In this document: in pieces, positions 1 through 12,020 of the stretch
How positions within the stretch are numbered: the stretch's first letter is position 1
Layout: the number at the start of each line of letters is the position of its first letter
DNA from: Tanytarsus gracilentus
Taxonomy: Eukaryota; Arthropoda; Insecta; Diptera; Chironomidae
Assembly: GCA_038502055.1 (NCBI GenBank)
Contig: JAXRKN010000045.1
Location: forward strand, 9,413,501-9,477,500
Direction of reading: 5' to 3'
DNA: 64,000 nucleotides
Notes under the pieces: model-generated
Database searches by the model: none
Told to the model about the DNA's origin: nothing
The model's input: the letters and a program-made list of their open reading frames with translations, nothing else
Translations under genes and position numbers: made by a program

Positions 1-492
1 AAATTTTTTTGACGATAAAAGATGAAAAATATTGCGTGTAAATTTGTTGTAAAAATTTAGTGGAATTTGATTTAAAAAAATTATTCATGAATGAATTAAT
101 TTTTGTGCTTTTGGTATTAAAAACTTTCGCCGCAGAAGTCGGATGAGCTAAATTGAAATTTTATTTGCGGTGTTTGGTGGTGGCATGAAAACTTTAGATT
201 CAGCTGCTTTTGCACAATCCAAATAATAATGCAGGTGCGCTTTGTTTTCTCTCCCAACAAGAAGAGAAACTTTAAAAAAATTCTTATGCAAACTTCTGAC
301 GACGATGATGATGAAGATGATGGAGTGAGAGAAAGATTGGGAGCAAAAGTTGTTTAAATTTAATATTCCAACATCTGAGGAATGAAAAAACTTTTTCTAA
401 ATCTTATCTGCAACTGAATGAAAAAAAACTTGCAAAATGAATATTTTTATTTGAAAATTTATTTTTCTACAAATTTTTATTGAAAATTCACT
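1..492. other. Intergenic, no gene seen
   Basis: AT-rich sequence with no convincing reading frame. A short purine-rich GATGATGAT stretch lies near 300-325. It is downstream of the minus-strand lectin gene and probably holds its 3' end. Confidence 0.5.
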
Positions 493-1017
493 TTAAACTT
501 TCTTCACTAAAACTCGCTCATAAATCCAATTTTCCTCGCAAACAAAAGGATATTTTTCTGCACACGATATGTCGTTATATAGCAACGGATTTGCTTCATC
601 CAAGCACAAACAAGATTCTTTGTTTTCGGCATTGTTCGGTTCATTTTCGCTCCAAGTGATTTCAAAATTTATTTTCTCGCCATCAAACCATTTCCAGTCG
701 GTTTTTGAACCAGGTCGCGTCGTATTTGCTCCAAGGAAAATAAAATAATCGCGACCGTCAAAAAATGACGCAAACTTTTCACGAAAATTTTCATCTTCTT
801 CGGGATTTTTAAAAGTCACAATTTTCATTTCAAAAAGTTCACAAAGTTCTACCGCTTTTTGCGCCGAGGCGTGAATGTCACCCGAATAAAAATATTTTTT
901 CAGCGACTCATTTTTCACCTCAAAATCACCGATGTGAATGAAAGGATGTTTAATTACCGCTGGAGTACTCTCGCTAATAAATTTAAAAATAATGAAAATA
1001 ATTACGAGGCACTTCAT
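493..1017 (-). CDS. Secreted C-type lectin domain protein
   Basis: Single-exon gene for a 174-residue protein. Residues 1-18 form a hydrophobic signal peptide, so the product is predicted to be secreted. The rest is one compact C-type lectin fold. It has a central WSENEPNN segment containing the EPN triplet that usually signals mannose-type calcium-dependent sugar binding. It also has the C-terminal cysteine pattern SCLCLDE...DISCAEKYPFVCEE. The usual WND triplet before the last cysteines is YND here, so calcium binding at that site may be altered. Dipteran C-type lectins of this size act in pathogen recognition, cell adhesion or saliva; which applies here cannot be read from sequence. The fold assignment is firm and the ligand is unknown. 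Confidence 0.85.
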   Translation of the reverse strand: MKCLVIIFIIFKFISESTPAVIKHPFIHIGDFEVKNESLKKYFYSGDIHASAQKAVELCELFEMKIVTFKNPEEDENFREKFASFFDGRDYFIFLGANTTRPGSKTDWKWFDGEKINFEITWSENEPNNAENKESCLCLDEANPLLYNDISCAEKYPFVCEENWIYERVLVKKV

Positions 1018-1651
1018 GACTGTGCGATTTTATACTGACTAAAGATGCAAAAATTTCTTTATTAAATAATCTCAATCTTACATTGAGTGACCTACATCGT
1101 ACTCTCAATGCAAAATGCGTAAAAATCTGAGAATTAAATTTTGTGATAAGAAAATTAAACTGGAATGAATGAATGTCATGATTAATGTTTAAAAATAAGT
1201 CAAATTCGTGAGCTAAAATTGATGAACCTAAAACGATAAATTCTTATAAACTTTCCAAACCTTGTAAATAAATAAATCAAATTTACTTTCATTTTATCGT
1301 ATCTCAATAGTTTTAATACCGACTTCCTTGACGATAAAAATTCGGCAACAATAAAAATCGATCATTTCTGCTCAAAATTGCTCTTTGTCGTGTTCACGCG
1401 ACATAAAATTATGTGAGGAAAATGAAATTTCATTAACATATCAGCAAATGAGAGATTTTCAGCCTTCGGTAATTTTTCGAGCTCTTGATTGGCATTTTGA
1501 GGGTAAAAAATTGAATATTCATGTAAAACTTTTATTTCATTAATTAAATTCAACCTTAATTTGTAACGAATTTAGTTTGTGTAATTTTACTTTTTTTACT
1601 TTAAAAAATAATCCTTGAGATATTTAAAAAAATTAAATAAACACTTTTGAG
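1018..1651. other. Intergenic, no gene seen
   Basis: AT-rich spacer between the lectin start and the 3' end of the next minus-strand gene. A 63-codon open frame at 1362-1553 has no recognisable features and was not accepted. Confidence 0.45.
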
Positions 1652-2348
1652 CTAAATGTCTGTTTCCTGATATCTCGACTGATGCTCAAAACTTTCCTTC
1701 TCATTCCATCGACTTGTTGTTGAAGCGATGCCAACACCTCTATCTAGTTCATGTTCACCATCATGGTAGAATTCGTCACGTCCCGGAGATGAAAAATACT
1801 ACAACAAAATTTTGAGTGAAGTTCGTTAGCAAACTTTTCTCTTCTATCTCTCAACAACTTTTCATAATGAAATGAAATTTTAACTCACTGTGGGCATGTT
1901 GTATGCGAACTTCTCGAGGAGAATCTTAGCCGCAATGAAAACCAAAATGCCGATGAGAATTTTCATTAAAACAATTTTTTTCTTCTTTTTTTTCTTGAGC
2001 TTATGAAGTTTGTAGAATTTTCGTTTTGAGAAGAATTCGTTGGAGTTTAACCTTAAAATGATTTAGGTGAGTTGTAAGATGGTTTAAAATAATTACTTAC
2101 ATATCTCGATAATCTTCTTCATCACTTTCGCACTCAAATGGACTCAGCAAGTCCAACCAAGATTTTTCTTTGTGCTTTTTCTTTCCGCCTTTAAAACCAC
2201 CATTAAAATAATTAAATAACGGTGATGGATAATTTGGTGGCGGTGGTGAATATTCAATTGGATATTGTTCAAATATATTCAAATCCGAGGCAATTTCCAT
2301 TGGAAAAGATTTTGATTCTGGACTTCTGGTAAAATTTGTCAGCTTCAT
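1652..2348 (-). CDS. Small single-pass membrane protein, paralogue of the gene at 10624
   Basis: Three exons read by eye: about 2101-2348, 1889-2051 and 1652-1798. Splice phases agree and total 186 codons with the stop. The start chosen gives MKLTNFTRSPE, which aligns with MRLTGNTQ in the paralogue at 10624. Features in order: a proline-rich stretch (YSPPPPNYPSP), a basic GGKKKHKEKSWLDLLSPFECE segment shared with the paralogue, an acidic patch, a lysine run, and one hydrophobic helix (KILIGILVFIAAKILLE). The tail is hydrophilic and ends ETDI. The function is not recognised. The shared WLDxxxxFECE motif followed by Lys-run and membrane helix defines a two-member family inside this window, in inverted orientation about 8 kb apart. 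Confidence 0.7.
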
Positions 2349-4233
2349 GAAATCTCTTGTGATGATGTTAAAGTGTTGATAGAAACTGAAAGTAAGGTGA
2401 AAAATATTGTCAAGTGATAAATGTGTCAAAATAATGTTCTAGTCATGGTTTGTTGAATATTTTTACTTTTTAAGTAAATTAAAGACTCGTTTAAAAATAA
2501 TTGAAACAACTGAAAATTGAAAGAAAATGAAATTTTCATGCTTTGATAATTTTTAAAATGAGTTGAATGACTTTCGAAAAAAACAATTTTTTTTTGAAAT
2601 TTTATGAATGAAAAATTAATTAAGCAAAGAAGTTTTTTTTACTTGAAGTTAAAAATTGAAATTTTTTATTTAATTTCACAAAAATATATTTTAAAAATTT
2701 TGCTAATAATTAAAAATTAATTCAAAGTTTCTCCTCAAAATTCATCAGTAAATTTTCATTCTCGCCCACCACCGTAATAAATTCATCTGGTCGCATATAA
2801 AATTCATCAACAGAATTGAGAAATAAATTTACTGCCTTAATTACTTCATTATAAATTTAACACTTTACATTTCTCTGAAAATTGCTCGAACCCACACACA
2901 TGTGAGCAATTTCGAATATTGTTGCAACATCATGGAAAAATATTTTTCTGTTAATTAATTTAATTTCCATCTCTCACTGAACATTCCACATGTCATCATA
3001 AATCTCTTCAACACCGCACCGCCGTTGTGCATTTCTCTTCACTGCATGTGTGTGTTATGCATGTGTATGAGGTTAATGTCACTTATGTAATTAATAACCA
3101 TTAAAGTGTCGCATGTATAACATGCAACAGCGACAACATGTGTCTTAATTTTTCAACAAAGAATTTTCTAATTTTTCAATCTTTATCTTTAGAAATTTTG
3201 GATGACGCTACAAGAGAGTCAATTAGATTGATATTAATGACAGAATGTGAAACATGTTGAAAATTCTAATAAATTGAAAATAATTTTTCAACGTTTTAAA
3301 AATTTATTTTGTGATTTTTGAAGTAAAAATTTGATCAAAAAAATTTATGGATAATTTTTAATAAAGATAAATTAGTAAAATATCAAAAAATCAATTAAAA
3401 TTGTTAATTTTTTAATTTTCCTTTGATCGCAAATCCTAAAACAAAGAAAACTCTCAAAGTCATTAAGTAAACCCACAAAAACCACTCAAACAAATTCATT
3501 CATCATCAATTCTGAATGATAATTCCAAAAAGAGGGAGGAAATTGCGATGAAATGAGCATTAACTGTAATTCTATTACAATATAAAAGAAGGAACAATCA
3601 CAAAGATGGTTCACTTGAAATCAATCAATGGCTTTTTATGAAAAGAAAAATCTTTTTCGTTTCACTCGCTCACTGTCTAATGGATTGCATGGTTAGTTTA
3701 ACAGCGAGAGTTTGAGATTGGATTAGCTCACTTTGACAACTTCTCTCTCTCCCATTATTTCGCATAGATTTCGACTTCAATTTGAAAGAAAAATGAAGGA
3801 AATAGAAAATGGATTTGGAGACAAATGAAGTGAAAGTCTCGTCTCGAATATTTTCCATAAAACTCTTAAAAAAATATTTTGAAAAGTTAAAGAAAATATT
3901 TTTTTTAATAATTTATTCATTTTTAATTTTTTTCGAGTCACAACCATAAAATAAATCTCTCTCTATCCCTCTCACTCTCCTCAATCGGTTTTCATCTCTT
4001 CCCCTAAAGTTCCTGGTCTGATGAGACAGAGAAGATATGTTGAAGTGATTTATTTAAAAGATGATGATTTTTCTATCGTTCGCATTCACTTTTCGATGTT
4101 GAGGGAAAATAAAAAGATTTCCACAAATGATCAAAGGGATTTTCGTTCATTTAAATATGTCGTGAGATTATTTCTCTTGATTTAAGCAATTACTCTTGAT
4201 GTAGGTCGATGGGAAATCTTAAATTTGTTTTAT
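2349..4233. other. Intergenic, no gene seen
   Basis: About 1.9 kb of AT-rich DNA with short repeats of the kind CACATGTG and TGCATGTG near 2890-3140. A 62-codon minus-strand frame at 3670-3858 shows no domain and was not accepted. Confidence 0.5.
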
Positions 4234-5665
4234 TTATGAGTCGAGTGCGTATAAGAGAGCTCCAAGTGCGCCGAGATAACCTTGATGATTGATGAATGTT
4301 GGATTTAAATCTTGTGAGCGGTATTTTAATAAACTGTGTAGCTTTTTTCTGCCAAGTTCGTTGTTTTTGAGAAAATTACCGGTAAAATAAACCTGAAAAA
4401 TTAATTTAAAAAATTTGTCCAAAAAATAAATATTTTTTTTACATTCTTGACATTTTCTCTTAAAGCACTTTCAGCTGTCAATAAACCAATGTCAATTACT
4501 GTCATCATCAAGGTGGCTCGAGCTGATAAAGTTTAAAATAATTTAGGAATCAATTTTATATTTTATATTTTACCTAAATCCTCTTTAGTGACATTGTTAT
4601 CAATCTTTCCAAAACTGGCGGCAATTAAATCACCGTCAAGATTTAAATCTTTGCAGCTCTCACCGTAAATATCCTTTACAAGTAAATCGACCGAGTTATT
4701 GTTGCCTTTTTCAGCCATTTTTAAAACTTGAAAATAATTAATTATTTAAAATTCTAATTAATTTAGTTGTTAACCAATTTAATTTCAATTAAAATTTCTA
4801 ACCTTCATTAAAATTTTCACATCCTGTTAAAAGTCGACAAAGACCCATGAAAGTCGCTCCACCTGTGCTGGTTCCCGAAACTCGAACAAATTTTTGCGGA
4901 TCATCAACTCGAACAATACTAACACCACTTCCAATGTTTGTTATTAAAAATGGATATTCCAATTTATCACTCAAATAAATTCTTGTGAGACTAAAAAAAT
5001 TCAAGGTTAAATTTTATACAAAAAATTTAATAGTTTTACTTCTCATCATAACCGCGGAATTTAATTATTGAGTTGTCATGACAAAATATAAATCCTCTCG
5101 TGAGACAATCAAGTTCTGGCTTTGTTTTGTATTCAGCGCAATAAAATTCTTGAATTTCGTTTTTAAACTTAAAAGAACCTCCGCCGGTGAAAAAAACTTG
5201 ATTTGGATTTGATTCTAAAAATAATTAAACTTGATTATAATACAAAGTTTAAAACTTTGATTAAATTACCGAAAATTTTGCTTAAAATTTTAAAATTGCA
5301 GGATGGAAATTCAGTTGATAACAAAAATCCGTTAGAATTTTTGAATTTAAGTTTTGAAATCTGAAATTTTTCTATTAAATTCTTAGATCAAAAATCTCAA
5401 AATATTTTTTAGCAACCTTTGAGAACTCGAAATCAACATTTTTAAACCAGTTTTCATCTTCACTGCTCAACGTCATCACTTTCGTCATTGTTCCTCCAAT
5501 ATCAACTCCAAAAGCTTTCGCACTCGATAACTTTCGTTTAAAGTTTAAGTTTAAATTCTTTAGTAAATTCATTTTAACTATCACAAAACTTTTGTTTACA
5601 AACATTTTTCTTATCAGACGTTTGAGTGAATGAATAGAGAGAATTTTTGTGTCAATTCGTGACAT
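4234..5665 (-). CDS. Divergent pantothenate kinase family protein lacking the catalytic Glu
   Basis: Multi-exon gene of the eukaryotic (type II) pantothenate kinase family, which phosphorylates vitamin B5 in the first step of coenzyme A synthesis. The first exon carries the phosphate-binding FGVDIGGTMTKV motif. Later exons carry FTGGGSFKFK, TNIGSGVSIVRV, the RVSGTSTGGATFMGLCRLLTGC core, VKDIYGESC, and a C-terminal ARATLMMT...GNFL...HQGYLGALGALLYAL segment matching the family end. The first internal intron (about 5367-5422) has a weak GTTGCT donor. The start may be 5665 or the internal Met at 5572; the longer form adds a basic N-terminus that could be a mitochondrial presequence. Animal kinases have Glu (human PanK3 E138) right after the GGGAYKF equivalent; here that position reads Lys (codon AAA). 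Arg before VSGTS is kept. It may be an inactive or altered enzyme. Confidence 0.85.
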
Positions 5666-5973
5666 TAATGAAAGGTGTTTGAATGTGTTCGTTATCGAGA
5701 GAATTTATAAAAAAAGATTCTCAAAATTTTGTCGTAAGTAAATATTTTTAATAATTTTTAATTTTAGATGTTTATAAGGTTATTGCGGGGGTTGGTCCTC
5801 TCGGATGAAAAAAGTTCATGAATTAAATTGATTTAACTCTTTGCTATTTGAAAACATAACCTTGAACTCTTTAGTGAAACACCCCTTGGGTCATTGACAT
5901 CATGCAATCAGTTAGTGTCTAAATTTTTTCAATTAAATTCTCGAAATCTTTAAAAATCATTTTTATAAAATTA

Positions 5974-7075
5974 TTAAACAACTTCTTTATTTTCCTTCAC
6001 ATCATCTTCGACACATTTAATTTCTTTTTTACCACAAAATACATTCAATATCAACGCGATGAAAATTAAAATTGTCGCAAGCCAATGAATTAAATTAAAA
6101 GAATGGTTAAAGAAGAAAATCGAAAAAAGAACTGTGAAAAATTTTCTTGTGGTCATTGTGAGTGAAAGTGCAAGTGGTCCAAAGCTTATGACTAGGCTAG
6201 AGAGGAAATATTGACCGAAACATCCGGAAATAATAAAAATTGTCATATTAAAATTAATGATTGGATGTTTAATACAAAATTCAAAGAATGGTAGAGTTTC
6301 GCCACTGACAAGCATTATAATTAAAGCCACGAGTGCACTCCAAGCGTTTATAAAGAACATGAAGTGAAGTGAAGAAGGTCTGCCATATTTTCTCATTAAA
6401 TCCTGAGCTGCACCTAACATTCCATCCATTAACAGACTTACACCGACTAAAATGTATCCTATGATGATTAAGTTTTTGTCTTTGGAAGTTTTTCCATCAG
6501 CATACAAAAACACACTGACGCCGACAATTAGCATAGTAACAAAAATATATTTTTGAACTGTGTAGATTTTTTTAGCAATTATTGTCCCAATTATCATAAC
6601 TGAGATGGGTTTACAAGCTATAAAAAAACATTTAATTAATCTTTAAAATTTAAAAATTTAAACTTACATTTAACGATGACTTTTGCAGGATATGAGAGAT
6701 ACTGCAGTGCGAAGCTCGATAAAATCATTGAAGTTAAGTAAAATAAAGCGACAAAGATGAAATATTTTTGTGGGACTTCTTTTTTGACCTCATTTTGAAA
6801 TGCTAACGAGATTGCTAAAAATTATCATTTTAAAATAATCAACGCTTCTAATTCATTTGTCTAAATACGTAATTGCAACTTAATACAATCGCCTTACCTC
6901 CCGACACGAGCGCATAAAATAAAACCTGAATCGTCACAATCGAAATTGGAAATTCAAAAGTTTCTCCATCGTATTTAGATTTGTAGATTGTTTCCTGTGC
7001 TATGGCCATCACTTGAAAACTTACAAAAAGACCACAAGCCAAACCGATAAAGTAAAGTCGCCTCTGAAGCTCCAT
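5974..7075 (-). CDS. SLC35B1-like nucleotide-sugar/ATP transporter, copy 1
   Basis: Three exons (6898-7075, 6668-6814, 5974-6617), in phase, encode about 322 residues with roughly ten hydrophobic helices. The family markers of SLC35B1 (an ER nucleotide carrier; Drosophila meigo) are visible: CKPISVM, VGVSVFLY, VGVSLLMDG, the GCFGQYF turn, FGPLALSLTMTTRKFFTVLFS and a final hydrophobic helix. The C-terminus is charged (DDVKENKEVV) and lacks the di-lysine ER retrieval signal usual for SLC35B1, so localisation may differ. Two further copies lie at 54552 and 56326 on the opposite strand with the same intron positions. The family is firm; the substrate cannot be told from sequence. Confidence 0.88.
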
Positions 7076-9536
7076 TTTTTGTGTTTAAGAAAATTTTTTA
7101 AATTAATTTATAGTAATTTCTAAGCTTCTATGTGCAATCTTATTTTGACACTATTTAATCGAAATGAACTTGCTTGTTTGAACGTTGAAGTCAAAAAAAA
7201 AAATTTTGCGGATCGCATAATCTTTTACACAAACAAATTTCACCATAATCTTTTCTGTGTATTCGTTTCACTCTTTTAAAAACTCTGAGAGACTTTTTGG
7301 TGATTATAGAACTTTTTAATTTCTTAAATTGTTTGAAAAATTAAATAAAGTTTTTATGAATATTTTAATTGATTGTAAATTTTATTTATATGATATAAAA
7401 GTGTCCATCGCTTAATTTCACCCTTCAGCTCTTCGAATTTTGCTTACAATCAAATTTAAAAGTAATACTTTTTAGTTCAACCAATGACGTGTGGTTAAAT
7501 GCTCTTTTTTAAATAATTTTAAAAAATTGGCTGCAAATTAGAAAGTGATTGAGTTTTTGGATGGTTTGCATCGATTTATTGCCATGAATTTGATTTTTCA
7601 TATATAGCGGAGCTATTAATTGATCTTGCGACATTGCATTTTCTAATTTTTCAATCTCGAAACTCGAGTGATCTCGCTTAATGACACTCACAACGTCGCT
7701 TGGACTTTTAAATCCTCTCTCGTCTCTTTTTCAATTGCACCCTTCACTTTTTCATCTTCAAATGATTAAATGACAATGTTTATCTCAATGGTCAATTTTC
7801 CATCCCCAGACTGTTCTTTTGAACGCATTCAGGTTTTAAAAATGATGAAACAAGAAGAATTGCATGAGCAATTTTTCACTGCACAAAGCACGTCACAATT
7901 TGAATGTTTCGCTATTCATTTTCATCTGTCTCACTCACTTTTATCTCACTCTGTGCACACACATTTTTTCACTCCCTCGCTCTGTGTCTCATCCATTGCA
8001 TATCTTTTTGACTTTAATGTGCTGATAAATTACCTCCAATTTTTCATCTCGTCCATTACAAACTCGCTCATGCTGGATGAGTTGCTGTTGTTGTTAAATT
8101 AACAAGCTTCATTTGAGCTCTTTCGTCAGGTACTCTTTAATTTATTATTTGATAAAGAAAGGATGAAAAATTTTCCTCACAACTTTAAATTATTTAAATT
8201 ATGGTGATTAAGGCGGGCGAGTTGTAATTAATAAATCATTCAAAAGTCCATGTGAGGGAGAGAGAAAAAACTGAAAAGTCAATGACCAAGTAAAATGCTC
8301 TCATGTAATGTCCTCAGACGAGCTCATGGAGTTTTTCGGATGATTGTTTGGTACTTACAGCAAAAACGAAAGGGTTTGTTCAAAAAATGTTTAATTTTGA
8401 TATTTTTAAATGATGAAAAAGTTTCAAATTCAATGGAAAATTCATGCAAGGAGTTTTTTGCAGAATCGACAAACACAGCATGAAGTAAACAAGGCTCGAT
8501 TCTTAAAAAGTCAGTGAACTTTTTTGTCCTCTTTCTCAATTAAGAAATTTCTCTAGCAGTCAGCAAAAAAAATCTCAACATTTTTTCGTCAAGAGCTTCT
8601 ATTCATCATCTTCTGAGTTTTTTCTTCCTTTTTCACTCTCCTTGTTTACTTCATATATTCGTGCATGCTAAAAAAATTTCATCTACAGCACAAAAAAAAT
8701 CTTGTCCATGCTTGTGATGTGCAGAGGCACCTTAATTGCGAGTGTAAGCATCACGAGTATGAGAAACTCAAGTGTAACGTCTGGAAAGCAATCTCTAAGT
8801 AAGTGCACTAAACGACATGGGCGGATAATGTCGAATTTTTTTTGTGTTTCATGCCTGATTATGAAAAGAGAAAAAAGTGCATGCAGGAAAAAAGTCAGAG
8901 GAAAACAGCGAAGGAAGGAATGAATAATTAAAAGACTTTGTAATCATAGAAGCATTTTTTAACGATAGGAATAAAAAATATTCGGGCTTTTAACATTCGA
9001 GTAATTATGCAAGCAAAAGAGGTGAGAGATTTTTTTTTAAATTCGTCCTGAAATCATAAAAGTTTTGCTTAACTGGAAATTTTTAATGAGTGAGTTCATA
9101 GTTGATGACTTTAATTATTTTTTATTTATTCAAAAGAAAATTTCATGCTTTAACAAACTTTAAGTTTAGGAAAATATTTTAATTCTTTATTTGCCTAACT
9201 TTAAAATATTTTTTATGAACCTAAAAATCTTTTGTTACAATTTCGAGACACTCAAATTAATTAGAAATCCATCTCATTGATCATTGTTATCTCGATTTAG
9301 TGAACAAGAGCAATTTTTATTGACTAATTTTCCGTCCGTTTTTGCAAAATAGAAACACCGCCAAATTTTGGCTGAATTATTGGTCTATTGCATTTGCTGT
9401 TCAGAATAGCATTTTCAGGTCGAGTCTTATGTTCATGACACTAATCAAAACTTAATTTTAAAAAAATTGCCTAATATTAAAAACATCAAGCTGCTTGCTC
9501 GTTTATACCAACATTTGGGTTTTGATAATTTTTTAT
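7076..9536. other. Long intergenic stretch, no supported gene
   Basis: About 2.4 kb of AT-rich DNA. Open frames of 60-110 codons at 7509-7691 (-), 7770-8102 (+), 8295-8539 (both strands) and 8702-8923 (+) overlap, have low-complexity translations and no recognisable domain. It may hold regulatory sequence or untranslated exons. Confidence 0.45.
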
Positions 9537-10190
9537 TTATACCTCTTTCACTTTTATTTCATCAATACCATTAGACATCAAAGAGATTCGAATCTTTTCA
9601 GCTTTTCTTTTGTCATGACAGTGACGAATTTGCATTTGTTCAAGTTTCGCTTGCAATTCTTCATTCTTCCTCTTGAAAGTCTCACACGATGAGTTTATCT
9701 CTTTCTTTTTTATAGTGGAAATTTTTAACGCTGATGCATTTTCGTCGTTATTGTTGTCGTTCGAGAGGCTTTGACAGCTCCTCGAATTCTGACGCGGATG
9801 CTTATGTAACACCTTACATTGACTATTGATTCGGTTCAGTGAACTCATTTTACGTCCGTATTCAGTTCCACGCTTTAACATCTCAATTTTGCTATTTTTC
9901 TGTTGCAAGTCCTCTGGTTGATTAAAGTGTCGTCTCCTCGGTTTCTTTCTCACCTCATGTTGATTCTCAGCATGATTTTTCTCGCTTTCATTTACTTGAA
10001 GCTCATTTTTACATTTTTGAAACTTTAAAAACTCAGCAACGAGACGCGATTGATGCAATTCAAGATAAGTTTTGGGACGTTTGTGTGAAACTTTTCTCGG
10101 CTTTTTCTTCTTCTGTCTTGTTTTGCAACCATCATCATTCTCCAAGCTGTCAACGCTTAAATATTCATTGTCACTTGCTGCTGAATCCAT
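9537..10190 (-). CDS. Charged coiled-coil protein, unknown function
   Basis: A single uninterrupted frame. The likely start is the Met at 10190 (MDSAASDNEYLSVDSLEND); an in-frame Met also exists at 10226. The product of about 217 residues is rich in Lys, Arg, Glu, Gln and Asn. It has a basic cluster TRQKKKKPRKVSHKRPKT near residues 25-42, which looks like a nuclear localisation signal, a repeated basic-histidine middle, and a C-terminal heptad-like helix (FKRKNEELQAKLEQMQIRH) typical of a coiled coil. No catalytic or named domain is seen. Codon use looks like that of neighbouring genes rather than random AT-rich DNA, which supports a real gene. It could also be the 3' exon of a longer gene. 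Confidence 0.5.
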   Translation of the reverse strand: MDSAASDNEYLSVDSLENDDGCKTRQKKKKPRKVSHKRPKTYLELHQSRLVAEFLKFQKCKNELQVNESEKNHAENQHEVRKKPRRRHFNQPEDLQQKNSKIEMLKRGTEYGRKMSSLNRINSQCKVLHKHPRQNSRSCQSLSNDNNNDENASALKISTIKKKEINSSCETFKRKNEELQAKLEQMQIRHCHDKRKAEKIRISLMSNGIDEIKVKEV

Positions 10191-10623
10191 GGCAATAATT
10201 TGGAATGGAAAATTTTCCTCTCTCACTATGTGAAACTTTTTGCGGACGAATTAATTTTTGTCTCTCTTTTTGCACACAACAAAAGTTTGCTTTAATTTCA
10301 ATTAGAAAACTTTTAAGTGGCTTCTTGTTGAAAATATGGTGATGATAAAATTTTATTTATTTATTTTTGAAAGTGTGAAAATTTTATTCTAAATTCTTTG
10401 ACGAAAAAAATATAAAAAATTTGTTGAATTTTCTTAAAATTTTAAAACTTTCTTTCCGTCACTCAAAAGTTCACACGTGTGAACAATAATTGCAATCTTC
10501 ATGTTCAACAACCCAAAAAATTGAAAATTAACATGAGCAAAGTCAAGTTTATCATATTTATCGTTTAACATTTTCTCACTCAACTTTTAGTTTTCTTTAA
10601 TTCTTTGACATCACGAGATCGTC
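10191..10623. other. Divergent intergenic region
   Basis: Spacer between two divergently oriented genes, so it likely contains both promoters. No clear TATA or initiator pair was singled out. A CACACGTGTG palindrome sits near 10475. Confidence 0.4.
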
Positions 10624-11324
10624 ATGAGGTTGACTGGAAACACGCAGTTAAAAATTCCACAATATTATTCAGATCCTTTCAGTGGCGCGTCCAGTACAAA
10701 TTTATTCAAGCACCTACCACCGTCGCTCACTCGAAGACGTAAAAAATTTCCATCATCGCAATTTGATTTTATGCATTTTTATAAAGGAGACAAAAAGAAA
10801 AATAAAGTAAAGCGATCGTGGCTTGATATGATAAATATTTTTGAGTGCGAAACGGACTACGATGAAGATGATTATTCGAGTGATTAGTAAGTGACTTAAA
10901 TTTTGTCAAATTTATAAAATTTTAAATTTTTGTATTTTCAGTTCTGGCTCAAGTGAATTCATAAGAAGAAAATCAAAACACAAAAATAACAAATTAAAAA
11001 AGAAAAAGAAGAAAATATTAATTAAATTTGTTATTGGATTTTTAATTTTTATTGCGCTTAAAATTCTCTTGAAAATTCTTTACGACAAATTTATTTATTT
11101 TTTTCCTGGTGTGAGTAAAAAAGAATTTTAAATCTTTTATGAAATTTCATAATTTTTTTTAGGTTTTTCCAACAACCGGAAGACTTGAACTCGAACCCAA
11201 CGAGGTCGATCACTTGTATGAGCAAGGAAGAAAAAGCAACGACGAAAATCTCGCACAGCATCGAACATTTTTCATCCCCGGCTACGATGAGACACACATC
11301 GACTCCATGATGCCAATAAAATAA
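10624..11324 (+). CDS. Small single-pass membrane protein, paralogue of the gene at 1652
   Basis: Three exons (10624-10886, 10942-11110, 11163-11324) join in phase to 197 residues. N-terminal residues are polar. A basic KGDKKKNKVKRSWLDMINIFECE segment and an acidic DYDEDDYSSD patch follow, then a second basic run, one hydrophobic helix (KFVIGFLIFIALKILLKIL) and a hydrophilic tail ending FFIPGYDETHIDSMMPIK. The WLDxxxxFECE motif, lysine run, helix and intron positions match the minus-strand gene at 1652-2348, so the two arose by duplication. No signal peptide is visible; topology is probably a single mid-protein anchor. The function is not recognised. The gene is more acidic and shorter than typical receptors. 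Confidence 0.75.
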
Positions 11325-12020
11325 AATAAAAATTTTGAGCGAAAGTGAAAATCAAAATGCAATAAATCCAAATTAGATTTAAGAAGCGTGAATAGGAAGC
11401 GGCATGAAATTATTTTCACATCGAAAATGAAATTTATTGACGTCGATTCAATTTAACGCTCCGAACGATGGCAAAATGACAGAAGGAAATCTTCTCATTT
11501 TCCACTTATGCGATTCTTAATACTCTACTTATGTTTTTCATCTATGCATCGGCTTATGTAGATTTATGCCGAATGATTTTCACTTCTTCTTTCCATGCTG
11601 ATTCTTTGGGAGCAATGTCTGGAGTATTCTCGAGTGTGATCTCTGTGTTTAACATGCAATACAAAAATTAAATGTATGTGAAAGATTACTTCGAGAGAAT
11701 TTCGATCGAGTGCATGAAAATTTCTCTCAAATTAACATTGTCAGTCAATTTTAATATTGCAAGGGATGGAAACTTATAATGAGAAAAAAATTATTTAATA
11801 AAAATTTATAACCGTTTTAAAATTTTATTTGAGTATTTTTTTAAAAAATTGTAAAACTCACACCTAGAAATTGTCAATTTTCTGTTTTATAGAGTGGAAA
11901 ATCATCATTTCATTTAAATTTTCATGCACTTGACAATGAAATAAAATTTCACATCTCTTCAGTTCTGTTCAAAACATTGTGTGCTGCGGAAGTGCGTTGA
12001 TAGACTCGAGAGAATTGAGT
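11325..12020. other. Intergenic, possible 5' UTR
   Basis: AT-rich spacer. The frame of the next gene is open upstream to an ATG at 11979 (MCCGSALIDSRELS...), so the last 40 bases could be coding if the upstream start is used. Confidence 0.4.

Noticed and set aside
1023..1033. TATA-like TATAAAA just upstream of the lectin ATG
   Set aside because: It is only about 13 bases from the ATG, too close for a start site in between, unless a downstream ATG is used.
7770..8102. 110-codon plus-strand open frame
   Set aside because: Translation is a low-complexity Phe/Ser/His-rich string without domain, signal or splice partner, as expected by chance in AT-rich DNA.
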